Shown one piece after another: positions 37,325 to 48,957 of a stretch of DNA of 64,000 bases; position 1 is the first letter of the stretch; each line of letters starts with the position of its first letter. The position numbers were made by a program, and so were the translations under genes. The stretch is from Eutypa lata (Eukaryota > Ascomycota > Sordariomycetes > Xylariales > Diatrypaceae), in assembly GCA_022661535.1 (NCBI GenBank), contig JAKULF010000006.1:1607001-1671000 (forward strand). Reading direction: 5' to 3'. Under the pieces are notes generated by a model. The model saw only the letters and a program-made list of their open reading frames with translations, did no database searches and had not been told where the DNA came from.

Positions 37325-40300
37325 TGTGGCAAAGCATGGTAGTTAGAAAGGTTTGTCTGATGCGAAGAGTTTTGAGCACTTTGACTCGTTTGTGTCACGT
37401 CTATTGCGTGGCTGGCTGTAAGTTCTACCCGAAAAAGCTGACATCAAATAGGCAGAGCGGAAAATTGTACACTGGGACATGTTCAGTCAGTTGATCTTGG
37501 GGGCGATGCTGACGTAGAAGAAGACTTACATGCCACTGATCAATGAGACTGGTACGAGCTCAAACCTAAGACAGGAATGGCCCCAGCTATACACTTCTCT
37601 AAGGAAACGTTTGATGTTGCGAGAATTTACGTAGGTCTTGTCGGTATAAAAGAAGCATCAAGAGACCATAGTCTGCGGGCAGATATCGATCGCCTGGCAC
37701 GGGCATACTTCGTGATGATTAATCAGTAGGATACTCCTCTAGCTATCCTAGACCCTATTGTTATCACAGCGGTATCCTCGTAACACCCTAGAACGCAAAC
37801 ACCTGGCTATACAGACCAGCTCCTTGAATATTAACCGGGATTTATTAGAGATGCAAGTGCCTAGAAAAGGTGACTTGGTCGCACGCGAAGAAAACCAATT
37901 TTCTTAGATATCAAATCTAGGTAGGGGTGAGGCGATTCGCACCCTAAGTTGCGGGGTATCGTATGGAACATCTGGCGTGAGAGAGATCTGCGAGCGGATC
38001 TTAAAGGCCCAGAGAGTGATATTTAATTTAATCTCTCTAGGTAGGTAGATTGCATGGGGGTTATGATCCAATAGCTGACTATGACAATTGCCCGAAACAG
38101 AAGCATTGTTTGGTATAGTATGGTGGTGGGGAGTTCTTGGGCTCGACTGCCGCGAAGCCCAGCACGTCGGGACCGGTTAGCTAGCTACCTCTGCTACCTC
38201 TGCTACCTCTAGACAGCGGAGAAGAGCCTGTGAGTATCTGTTCGCGCGCTGTTCTATGTGGGAGTATGTGAGAAATTTACACTCCCAAAGAGTAGAAAAT
38301 CTAGGGTTAAACAGTGAGGTCTAATACAAGTCGTTAAAACCGGTCTGGTAGGACCTACATAAACGTGAACGAAGCATGTGTCAGAAGATTAACTAAAGTA
38401 TGTACAATATAGTAACCTGATCACTTTGGGAAAGTTTGAACTAGCGGCTCTAAAAGACGACAAGCAGGAGACAGGGTCGCAGGGTGGGTAAGTAATTAAT
38501 CGAACAACCAAGTACTACTAAGTACCTAGCGCCTACCATGAAACCCCCCTCTATAATATATGGAATAGATAGCACCCAGCAAACCATGTCAGAACTTAAT
38601 TTGTTACCTCTACCTAACTTATAGATCGAACGGAGGGGATCTTCAAAACTTGAAGAAGTACATTGTAGTAATAACCTGCTCCATTTTGTATACTGTATAC
38701 ATCTCGTTCAGGTAGGTAGGTAGTTCTTCTAAATAGCTCTAGATAATTGCAAATGAAATTAAGGAACACGTCGGGAGGGAATTCAGTAAGAGTTAAGTTA
38801 GGCTAAGTATGATGCAGGAAGGGGAGTCTCCAACGTACTATGCAGGCCTGAGGAAATATGCACAAATAATTAGGTATCGCTGTGTGGTCCAGAACATTAC
38901 GATCTAACTATGTCGATAGGACTGCCTACATAAGGTACATACCTACTGCCCACCCACCTATTATTACGTAGGTACATAAAGTACAGGCATATACAACCTC
39001 ACTATCCCCTACGCGTTCATGTATAATATATATATACAATGCGATTGTTTCTTCAGCAACTATGTAGGAGGATCTCTTTTACCCTTGTCTGCCTTGCCTT
39101 GCCTTTCTTTTGCCGGCTAATTGGGAACCAAAGCTGGTGGTCGAAATAAGCTTAACAGGGGTTGGAAGATCATTTGAAAGAACGGTTCGTTCCAAGCCGA
39201 CGCCGCCTCTTTGTTCCCTTTTTTCCCTTTTCTCCTTTTCCTAACGCCATCTCCCCCCGACTCGGTAGAAATCTGCAAATCATCTTGAAGTTGCGTCATT
39301 GGGTACCTACGGTAAATCATACTTATGCTCTTGGACGTGGGTAGATGTAATGGCTTTGGATGTGGTGAGAGCGGCTCCTGAATCTGCCTATCAGAGATCT
39401 TCCTATTTATCTACATACCTACCTGTATGTAACTATGCACATACACCTATGTACAATACTTAATTCTTGAATAAGCCTATATTCAACCACATAGGCAACA
39501 TGAATGTCTCATGCCGATTGCCCGTATTGAGCCCAGTATTGTTTCAATATTACGTAGTGTCATCTGATGATGGCTGGACCAACTATAAACCATCCAGCAT
39601 ATTAGGACTTTATATATCAATGATGCCTAAGTTAGGCATACATGTATTTTGCCAATTACGTGTGTCCTCATCGTTGAGAGTCTCCGTAAGCTTCGTGAAG
39701 TAGTATATAAAACCACCAGTTATTATATCAAAGCTCGACTAACCCATCGCCCTTTATAAGCCCTATTTCAGTGTAGATACGCATGTATTAGCAGTATGCT
39801 CTTGGGTATGGATGTCCTTATTTACTGAAATTTTAAAGAAGCCTTCAATCCTTCACTTCATTTTATGTGACGAAATGAACCCGGGTTCCCTGCTGTGCTA
39901 CTCCTACGTTGGCCCATAACTTATATAGTGAAGGACCAAATAAGAGCATGACCGAAATGAAGATAATTAAAGCAACCAACACGATAACATTACAGAAGAT
40001 TACCTAAATGTTTTTATTCTGTTGTTTATTGTTGTTGTTATTGCACATTGAATTGTTAGCACCACCCCTGGTATAAGTGTCAAGCTGCAGGCCCTACTGC
40101 AAATGATCAATTTTGGGTGTTTTAGCGCTGTAGCTTTCCGTGAGGGCCGGCAGGGCTGCCCCTGTTGTGAAGTCCAATCACATTGAGCTGCTGGGCCATC
40201 CATCTCAACCACTCCACCTGTAACTACATACATACTGCATACCCACCTACCTAAGTGACCCAACGCCCGAAAAGACACTTTGTGATCACTAATACCAGCA

Positions 40301-41145
40301 GAAATTCATACTGTTGCTACCTATATTAAGCCTTCTATAAACGCCCCTTCGTTCCCACAAGACAACCGATCTCGACGAGTTGCGGCTTCATGACGATCTC
40401 TTAGATATGTGTATAGTGTAGTTGGCAGACGTACACTACCTTCATACATCATATCCACCCACTATCAGCACATGTTTCATTAATACACACCTACATACCT
40501 ACCTTAGGTACACTTAGGTACCGGGCTAAGCAGTACTACCATCTACCGTTGTCATCATAAGGTTGCAATAGGGTCTTGAAAGAGACGTCCAGTCTCCAGT
40601 CTTCGGTCCTCGCCTCGGCCTATTTTCCAGAAGGGGCCTCAACCCAAGCGTGTGCGTATTGTATGTGTGTACCTACGTATGTGTATGCGTGTGTGTGACG
40701 GTCTCTACTCTCTCTAAAGGGTGCGCTTACAGTCCGGGGACGTAATTCCAGTCAGCCGGAAGGGGAAAAAAAAGCTCCAAAAAGAAGCTCGCTACCTAGA
40801 CTAGGCCCTGTGCTGTAACGTAACCCCATATAGTGGAAGGAAGTATTTTCGCTGGTGTGTTGTGTTCCGGGGGCCTGCACCGGTGACCACGTGCATTATA
40901 TTCGGCGCCACCCACTTCCTGCTGTCCTAGGGGGTTGCTTGCGGCTTGGAAACGCAAGGCCTGGCTTCCTGGCTTCCATAGCCGGCTGCTATTTGTTCGT
41001 CAGCGGCAAGGCGATCGGTCACGCGACTGCGACGTGCAGGGGCTAAGGAACCAGAAACGGGGAAGGGAGACGTTAAATCGTTGCCCCAAAGCCGACCTAC
41101 CTCGTGGCCGCCTAGGAGGAAGGGAAGAAGAAAAAAAAACAGACG
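37325..41145. other. Intergenic 3.8 kb, no gene supported
   Basis: AT-rich with many TACCTA/TAGGTA motifs (for example 38038-38049 and 38941-38975) and short chance frames. Promoters for the MMS1-N protein (left edge, minus) and the TBC protein (right edge, plus) are expected here. GT/TG-rich sequence lies at about 40650-40700. No conserved coding segment or RNA gene was recognised. Confidence 0.55.
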
Positions 41146-42654
41146 ATGTCTGTAAAAGAAGAAGATCACGAGGGGTCCCAGGGTCCCAAATCGCCGCTGT
41201 CCAGCTCCAGCGATGAAGAAAAGGCCGCTTACGGTGCCTTATCCGACGACGATATCGATGTCGATGACGAGAAGACGAAGAGGATCCTAGCCGCATGCGA
41301 AACGAGGAACATCGACGATCTCCAAGAGCTCGCCATGTCCAAGGGCGGGTTTCTTTCTGATGCCAACCGCGCTCATGCTTGTGAGTCTTCTCCTACCCGT
41401 CACTTCTGCTTCTGCGTTCTTTTTGCCTTGTCGGCCATGCTGCCATCTTCATGACGTTTATACCTTTCTTCTACAGGGCCCATATTACTCGGTTCTGTAG
41501 ATTCCTGGGGTAGCACAGATCTCGATGGGAAGGCTGCTGCTGACCCGGTCCCTGGAGCTAAGGGCGAAGCCGAAGAGGACTGGCGGAACTTGCCGCCGCA
41601 TCGGGACGAGTCCCAGGTCAAGCTGGACGTCGACAGAAGCTTCGTGTATTATCCGAATGGTACGTACGCATCGCAAAGTCTTTCTCCGTGTTATATCTAC
41701 TCCCCTCCCCTTACCCTGTTCTCTCCTCTGCCCTCCCCCCCCCCTTCCGGCGTTAACCCCTAGTTACACTGGCCAGACAACTCGCAGGCGGAGCTCAACG
41801 CCAAGAAAGCCGAGCTCTCGGACCTGATCAGGTCGGTGCTACGGCGGCAGCCGCACCTCTGCTACTTCCAGGGCTACCACGACATCTGCCAGGTGTTCCT
41901 GCTGGTGCTCCCGGCGGGCCCGGGGCGCGCCGCCGCCGTGTCGCGGCTCTCGGCGCTGCGGATCCGCGACTTCATGCTGCCGAGCCTCGCGCCGGCGGTG
42001 GCGCAGCTGCGCCTGATCCCGGACATCCTCGGGGCGGAGGACCCGGCGCTGCGCGCGCACCTGACGCAGACGGAGCCCTACTTCGCCCTCGCCGACACCC
42101 TGACCATGTTCGCGCACAACGTGCGGCGGCTGGCCGACATCGCGCGCCTGTTCGACGCCCTGCTCGCGCGCGAGCCCGCCTTCGCCCTCTACGTGTTCGC
42201 GCGCATGGCGCTCGACCGCCGCGCCGACCTCGTCTCCTCCCAGTACCTCGCCGAGCCCGACATGCTGCACTTTGCGCTCTCGAAGCTGCCGCAGGACCCC
42301 GGGCTCGACCTCGACGCCGCCGTCGAGGGCGCCGCCCGCCTGCTCGCCGAACATCCGCCCGACTCCCTGCCCACCTGGCGCCGCCGCTGGCGTGGCGGCG
42401 GCGTCTCCCGCGCTAGCGCCCTCCGCACCGGTCGCGATGTCGAGAAGTGCGCTCGTGGTCAGTCGCTCGCTGACGGCCGTCGGTTCTTCGATCTGCAGCT
42501 CCGCGAGCTGCAGCGCGCTGAGCGGTACGAGGAGCTGCGTAAGCGCTACGATACCTGGCCGAATCGAATTGCTGTTGTCACCGTCATTTTTAGCGTCGCT
42601 GCCGCGCTGTACATACGGAAAGGTCCCGGGTTCGGGTTCGGTTTTAGGGCATAA
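41146..42654 (+). CDS. GYP8: TBC-domain Rab GTPase-activating protein (Gyp8/TBC1D20 type)
   Basis: This is a predicted ER-membrane-anchored GAP for a Ypt1/Rab1-class GTPase. Three exons close in frame to 431 residues: 41146-41380, 41477-41659 and 41777-42654. The first intron splits the Trp codon of the HAWPILLG entry to the TBC domain. The catalytic arginine finger lies in VKLDVDRSFVYYP (IxxDxxR-type, about residues 123-135) and the glutamine finger in LCYFQGYHDICQ (about 169). A hydrophobic segment near residues 400-418 (RIAVVTVIFSVAAALYI) is a single C-terminal anchor, matching the Gyp8/TBC1D20 layout. The third exon is strikingly GC-rich at third positions compared with flanking DNA. It is convergent with VPS52. 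The acceptor at 41776 rather than the nearer-looking CCCTAG at 41763 is required by frame. Confidence 0.9.
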
Positions 42655-43410
42655 GGTGTGTTGCTCCAACGGCAGCAACAGTAAAATACTGGTCAGGTCG
42701 TGCCGTGTCTTTATCGTGTTAGAATGAATTACTTAGATGTGTTTTGATTCAGCTCGGGCGCACCTAGATTAATAAAACTCGGGGATTAATTAAGGGTGAG
42801 GCCAGGTAGACGGGAGGCAGCGGCGTTCGAGGTTAATGTGCAGTTAGTATACCTACCTGAGGTGGAAGCGGAAAAGGAGTTGAGGAAGGGTTTTCCTACG
42901 TCCGTAACGATTCGTGGTTTTTTTCATGTACTCAGAACCAGCATATTATATCAAACCTAGGGAGGTGTGTGCCCATGCATAACAGAAAGTGTTGTTGGCG
43001 CCGGAGGAAAGGCTTCAGTAGATCAAGTAGATCTTGCTCGCGCAATCAAAGTGGAAAAATAAACCTTCGAATATTTTTATAGAAACCATAAACTCTGCAG
43101 TCACTGAATTTTATCTCTGATTATTGTAAGTCGTGTAGATTTGAGCTAAACAGTCACTTCGACTCATACACCGAGAAAAAGTCAGTTCATACCACGATAT
43201 ATTTTGAAGATTGATTTTCTTCCATTCGCCTTTACCCTACCGACGCATACACCATATCTAAATATTTGAACGAACTAAGTAAGTACTAACTCCGCGCTGA
43301 CCCTCTCCTCTTTCTTTACTTGACTTAACTTAACCACCCATACGAATTTCTCTACTCGTCCGCTCGCCATGACACTCCCACGCACGCACGCACCCCACCC
43401 CCCTCATAAA
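42655..43410. other. Convergent intergenic region between TBC and VPS52 genes
   Basis: Contains the two 3' UTRs. The sequence is moderately AT-rich with no gene or strong repeat. Confidence 0.6.
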
Positions 43411-45506
43411 TCACGAAGCCTCTTGGAACGCCGTCTTCAAGCCCTCGAAGTGCTCCTGCTCCTCGGCGGCCAGCTTGCCATTAGCATCGCTGATGATGGT
43501 CAGGATGAGGCTGTAGTTGTTGTAGAGGAAGCGCTCGCGCTTGCGGCGGTCGGGGAAGCCGGCGCTGTAGCGGGTGAGGAAGGCCTCGAGCTCGCTGCGC
43601 AGGCGGCGGAGGCTCGTGACGACGGGCTCGTCGTCGCCGGCGTGGTCGGCGCTCAGGCACAGGAGGCCGTGGACGAGCTGGCCGAAGCGCTGGGTGACGA
43701 CGTGGGGGGCGGCCGAGAGGCGCGCCTGCTCGGCCTTGGTGGCGGCCGGCTTGCCGGGGAGCGCCTGCGTCAGGGCCCGCACCGAGTCGCAGTGCGCGCT
43801 CATGACGAGCTGCAGCCGCGGCCACAGCAGCATGGCGGCGCCGTTGACGTAGCCGTCGGCCGCGGGGACCTTGCGGCGCTGCAGCTCGAACTGCGACCGC
43901 TGGTTCAGCCGCACGCCCAGCAGGATCCCCAGCGCATCGTACGTCTCGGCGACGAGCTGGCGCGTGAGCGCGTGGCCCTGCTGGAACGTCGGCTCGAAGA
44001 TGTAGACGAAGTGGCGCGAGATGGCGCTGTACCCGAGGGCGGGCGCGAAGAACGACGCCAGGAACGTGTACTCGGCCGTCGCGTTGTCGATCAGCGCCAG
44101 GTTGAAGTTGCGGAACGGCACCTCGAGGTAGTGCGTCGACTGGTCTTCCTCGGCGAGGTACGATGAGAGTGCCGTCTGGTTGCTCGTCCGCAGAATGTCG
44201 ATGCGCCGGCCGAGGTTGAAGGCGTCGTGGGGTGGGCCAGCGATCTTAGAGCTGGACAGGACGGTGCCTTTGCGCGATGTATCCTCGTTCCCTAGAACGT
44301 CTGTCTTGTCCAACGTATGAAGTTTTATTTTCCGGAGAGCGGTCTCGTAGCGGGTAAACTGGTTGTGGTAGTACCACCGCATCGTGTTCATGTAGGCTAA
44401 ACATATCTCATTTGATAAGGCTTCATGGTGCTTATGCAGGAATGAGAACAAATCTCTGAACTTGAGGAAGTTCTGCTGCTGAATAATCTGAGCATTGATG
44501 TGTGGTGAGCGTAGAGCCTTGATTTGCGATACGAGGAAATCCCGTATCCGTTCAATTGCCTTCAACACCAGTTTTTCTAACAAGGGGCCCAGATCTTGTA
44601 AACCCTTTGTCGTTTCCGTGCCTGCGGAGGTCTTCTTATATGCGGTAGCTCTCTTATCGACCTCGGCAAGGGCCTTAGCCCAAGAATCATCGATCTGCCC
44701 ATCCGCTATTTTGGAAACAACAGCAGGTGATACACTAATCTCCTCGACCACAGGCCCCAATCCCTTTTCTACCGCTTTCCTGTTTTCTAACCGTACGTTT
44801 AAAGCGGTCGACCGAGCTTGTAGGGTCTCGATATCGGCAGATACGTCTGCTAGGTCGTTTCGAAAACTCGTTAGATTGATCTCGACCAAGCTAAGAACCT
44901 CGTCGCAGGCACGTATTGATCGGTGTAGATCTTCGAATTTGGTCTTCTCTTGTTCGTCTAGACAGGCAGTAGGAGTGAGAAGATGGTCAATCAGGACAAG
45001 AAGTGAGGCGGGCAGGTAAACATACATTCTTCGACTGTCTGAGATCTATGTACATATGAGCCGTCTGTCAAGGTATCTTCTGACAGGGCTAATTCGCGGA
45101 GAGACATGCCTCCAAAATCATAATCAAGCTCCAGATCGCTAGCCGTTACGGATGTAGAGATGGAGTCGGAGGGTTGCTCCACCGGTATAGACACATCTTC
45201 CGCGCCATTCCCCAGCAGCTTGGTTAACACGTCTACGGGGTCTGGTCCTGCATATGCCGTAGTGGATTGTTTTAAAGCCGAGCCGTTGGGCTTCCGGGAA
45301 GAAGCAAGGAGGGAAGATGTGGACGAGTCGTTGGACGCTAACGAAAGGGAAGATGATCTCGGTGATATACCAGGACGCTGTTGTGATGTGATATAAGGTC
45401 CCAAGCCGCTCGTAGTCCTCCGTGGTGCCGGCGAATATGATCGACTACCTGGCTGGGACGAGGCCGGAGATGTAGAAGACTGTCCGGCAAGTCGACCGGG
45501 CCACAT
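43411..45506 (-). CDS. VPS52: GARP/EARP tethering complex subunit Vps52
   Basis: Vps52 (Sac2) is a core subunit of the GARP complex that tethers endosome-derived vesicles at the trans-Golgi network. Two exons, 45506-45026 and 44957-43411, join through a split Tyr codon (GTATGT...CTGTCTAG intron of 68 bases) to give 675 residues. I chose ATG 45506 (MWPGRLAGQSSTSPAS) because the residue before it in frame is a TTG, not an ATG. A Ser/Pro-rich disordered N-terminus contains the conserved-looking DYDFGGMSLRELALSED. The Vps52/Sac2 coiled-coil core starts with EQEKTKFEDLHRSIRACDEVL and SFRNDLADVSADIETLQARS, and continues through the helical domain to LLWPRLQLVMSAHCDSV and a C-terminal helical bundle. 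The long plus-strand frames here are its antisense shadow. Confidence 0.93.
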
Positions 45507-47151
45507 CTTGAAGGTCAAGCCACGGGGGTTCGGAGGTGAGATTTAATCATCTATTGGTATCATGACTGACTTTGCAAACAAGTTAAAATAACTAAATAAC
45601 ACAAATGGCTTCCCCCAGTAAAGATTGATTTCACATGAACTGTGTTCCGTTGCCAATTACGTTGAGTAAGGGAATTGATTATGTGTCGATAGGATTGCAA
45701 TTAACTACCTACCTACCTAAGGTATGCGCTACGATAGTTACAGCTGTTGCATACGCAAGCACAAGGCCGCGCTACAGCCTCTCCTTGTTCAAAGCTCAGA
45801 CAGAAGTGATTGGCCAGTAAAGTTAAAGAAGGCCTTAAGGGGCCCCAGGTTCTGGCTTTACCGTTTTTAGATAAGATCTCCCATTATCAGATTTCGAGGA
45901 TTAGAACCCCTCCTACCCCTCCAAGTCGAACTTCAGGTGGCTGTGGCGGAGGACCTAACACCCTAGGTATGTATGTACTGCACAAATCGAAGATGTAATG
46001 AATGTCTGTGGCAAATGTCTAACCCCAATAAACAGGACTTGTTGCTTGATTCAATTGATATAATGGAGAATAAGTTGGTTTGAGAAGTAAGAGCAGACAA
46101 GTTTCTGTAGCACTATTTTGTACTTCGTAGTTAATACGTAAAGCCTGGTAGAGCCCTGAAGGTATTTTGAATATTCCACTAAAGACTCGCTAAATCAGGT
46201 CCAGAACAATGCTTCTAGGGAGCTCTATTTGGAACCTGCCCTTTGTGCACAAGAGCTTTGGAACAGTGAACAAGGAGCAACATCTCATACCATGTATTCG
46301 TATGCATGGAATCAATACAAGATACCTAGAGTTCCAAAACTCAATTGTATCATCTAGCCTGGTTGATATCTCAGTGTACATACAGTTGAATAACACATAC
46401 CTCTCGGAAAGAAGTTCGAAGTGGTATCTAGCAGCCTAGTAGACAGGATTGCAAAAGATAAAAAGTTCCAGAGCTATCTGGTCTAGAATTCTCGGACCAA
46501 TAAAACATCAAGTGAATCTGAAGAAAAATATGGCCTTGTCTTCAATTGTGGATGTTTCCATTGGAAATGTTGGAAATGGTCCACTACCTGTGTATAAGAT
46601 AGCAGCACTGTATGTACTTATTTCTGCCCGGTCATTGCGTATAAGTAATTTGACTATTAAATTAAGTGCATCAATACTTCTTTAATGCTTTTTAATCAGG
46701 TACAATACCTCCCTCCACCTTACCTGATTACCTGGAGTATTTAAAGCCCTTCCTTACATAAGGTAATGTACATAAGGTAACCAACCTACTGTACTTGTAC
46801 ATTAGCACTCTGAAAGTGGTGAATGGACAGACCGCTCAAAATATGGGTCCATTTGTCGTGCATTATTTTTCCTTCACCCCTCCTCTCAGTTCATGCTCTA
46901 CTCCATTGCTCGCTCTACTTTCTTCGTGGAAAGTCTTCCCAGGGATTTTGAACTACCTAGACTAACTAGTAGATCTTTTTTTTTTTCTCTTCCAAACTAC
47001 TATTTCAACCTTTCCTTTCCCTCCACCTTCTACCCAACTCCACAACCAGACTTGTATTTTGGTGTTGGACATATTCCGCTGCTGGTCATCGCCGTCGCAT
47101 TCTTCTTTCCTTCATTTATCCAAAATAAGAATCTTCGCTTGATCCTTCACC
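45507..47151. other. Divergent intergenic region between VPS52 and eIF5A
   Basis: This carries both promoters. The 3' third (46850-47150) is strongly pyrimidine-rich, including a T run at about 46977-46986, as expected of the leader of a highly expressed fungal gene. No separate gene is supported; frames at 45635-46685 are short and unlike known proteins. Confidence 0.55.
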
Positions 47152-48219
47152 ATGGCTGACGACGCCCAGGTTAGTATTATCTCTTTTACTACTTAATCCA
47201 CTGGTTTTGTCTCGAGGGGAATAGCAAGCGCAGTTACGGCGGCTTGTGAAAATCACCCCGCATCGCATTTCAATCATCGCCCACGAGAGCCCCGCGAAAT
47301 AACACACAGACACTTTTTTTTTTTTTTGCATAATAATGTCCAGCACTATCATACATCTCCCATCGAACCCTGTCTGCAGTCAGGATAAAACAGATGCTTA
47401 TGTAGCATTCATTCGCTACTGTAACTCCCTACAGCTACATCCCTGATGCATTTCCGCAAAACACATCCACCCGTTTTTCTTCGCAATAAACTTTTAGGAT
47501 TTGGGGATTTGGGGGATTTCTTTTTATTACTACCTTACCTTGAAAGTAATAAGTGAGCTGTAGATGAGAATTCATCGCTAACATATTTTTCAACCCCATT
47601 GCAGCATGAGCACACCTTCGACTCGGCCGATGCCGGTGCATCGACTACCTATCCTATGCAGTGCTCTGCCCTGCGAAAGAACGGTTTCGTAGTCATCAAG
47701 AGTCGTCCCTGCAAGATCGTCGATATGTCTACCTCCAAGACTGGCAAGCACGGTCACGCCAAGGTCCACTTGGTTGCTCTCGACATCTTCACTGGCAAGA
47801 AGCTCGAAGATCTTTGCCCTTCCACCCACAACATGGATGTTCCCAACGTGACTCGCCGCGAGTACCAGCTTGTGAGTGTTAACAAATGGTTTTATTATTG
47901 TTAAAATATAGCCTCACCTTGGAGTTATTATGCTTACAAATATTTTTTCCCCAGCTCGACATCTCTGACGATGGTTTCCTTTCCCTCATGAACGATGATG
48001 GTGACACCAAGGACGATGTCAAGGTGCCTGACGGTGAGGTTGGTGAGAAGATCAACCGTCTTTTCAAGGAGGAGGAGAAGGATACCAGTGAGTGCATCCC
48101 AATAATATGGGGAATACCAGGGGTCTTCTTACTAACAACTTTGTTCAGACGTTGTTATTCTCACTTCCATGGGTGAAGAGGCTGCTGTTGAAGCCAAGGA
48201 GGCTCCCCGCCAGGGTTAA
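47152..48219 (+). CDS. eIF5A: Translation factor eIF5A (hypusine-containing)
   Basis: eIF5A helps ribosomes through difficult peptide bonds and termination; it needs hypusine made by deoxyhypusine synthase and hydroxylase. Four exons close in frame to 162 residues: 47152-47169 (MADDAQ), 47605-47871, 47955-48087 and 48149-48219. The modification loop [12 protein letters not shown] is intact, with K54 the expected hypusine site. The N-terminal SH3-like fold ([29 protein letters not shown]) and the C-terminal OB fold ([29 protein letters not shown]) are complete. The first coding exon is just 18 bases and the first intron is the longest in this gene (435 bases, with a T14-like run), a position where fungal housekeeping genes often carry regulatory introns. 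It is convergent with RRN7. Confidence 0.97.
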
Positions 48220-48957
48220 GCCTGCCTCGAGGTCGATTTCCGCTCGAGTGACCTGAGTTGATGAGCACTGCTAGTCGAACTCATCACTCATAGCAAGATG
48301 TATTTTTCAGGTGCGGGAGTGATATCTCGTGGTGAACAAGGACCTCGTGATATATGTGGCCTTGAGCCGCTTTTATGGTCGCTATGTGGAAGGATTCTAT
48401 CTGGACACATTGGTTCTGCTGGGTATATGAAGTGGTTATAACCCCCTTGCGGTTTCCCGTCTCCTTTAAATGCCGTCTTTTCCCACACATTTTCTATTGT
48501 GAATCGATGTGCATTGCAGAGAGAAGTCATGAAAAATTAGGGCAACGTATTTGCGGCGGCAACAACAGATTCGTTTTGATAGAATCTATAAAATCTTGCA
48601 TCAATCCACTTCATATTTCTTGTGATATGTTTTATGAAAACATTAATCCAGTACAAATTCCCATCGCTTGCCATTGTGCAGGGCAGATTATTCTTTTTGA
48701 CGAAATGTTGAGCGGCATAATACCAAATCAAAATTTGCACATGCTTATTCAACGAACTCATGATCATTGCCAGCTTTTAAAGGGGGATCAGACGTATGTG
48801 ACTTCCATACTTAGTTACGTCTATTAACTATTAAGATAGCAAAATAATGCCTGATGCAGCCCATCAAATACCCATAGCTATCCTTCCTATGCCACCGATG
48901 TCCCCAATCCCTCTCATTAAGACATTACTTATAACAGGCAGGGAGCCCTCACTTAAG
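48220..48957. other. Convergent intergenic region between eIF5A and RRN7
   Basis: Mostly the eIF5A 3' UTR. A 150-codon plus frame (48375-48827) is AT-rich, cysteine/histidine-heavy and unlike any known family. I treat it as chance. Confidence 0.55.

Noticed and set aside
43369..44166. Long plus-strand frame of about 265 codons
   Set aside because: It is antisense to the GC-rich second exon of VPS52; Val/Glu/Ala/Arg-rich composition is the usual shadow pattern.
47170..47604. Minus-strand frame in the long first intron of eIF5A, and a possible intronic snoRNA
   Set aside because: The frame is made by the intron sequence and poly-T; I could not place paired C and D boxes, so no RNA gene is called.
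48375..48827. Plus-strand frame of 150 codons downstream of eIF5A
   Set aside because: AT-rich, odd Cys/His/Ile composition, lies in the probable 3' UTR, no recognisable domain.
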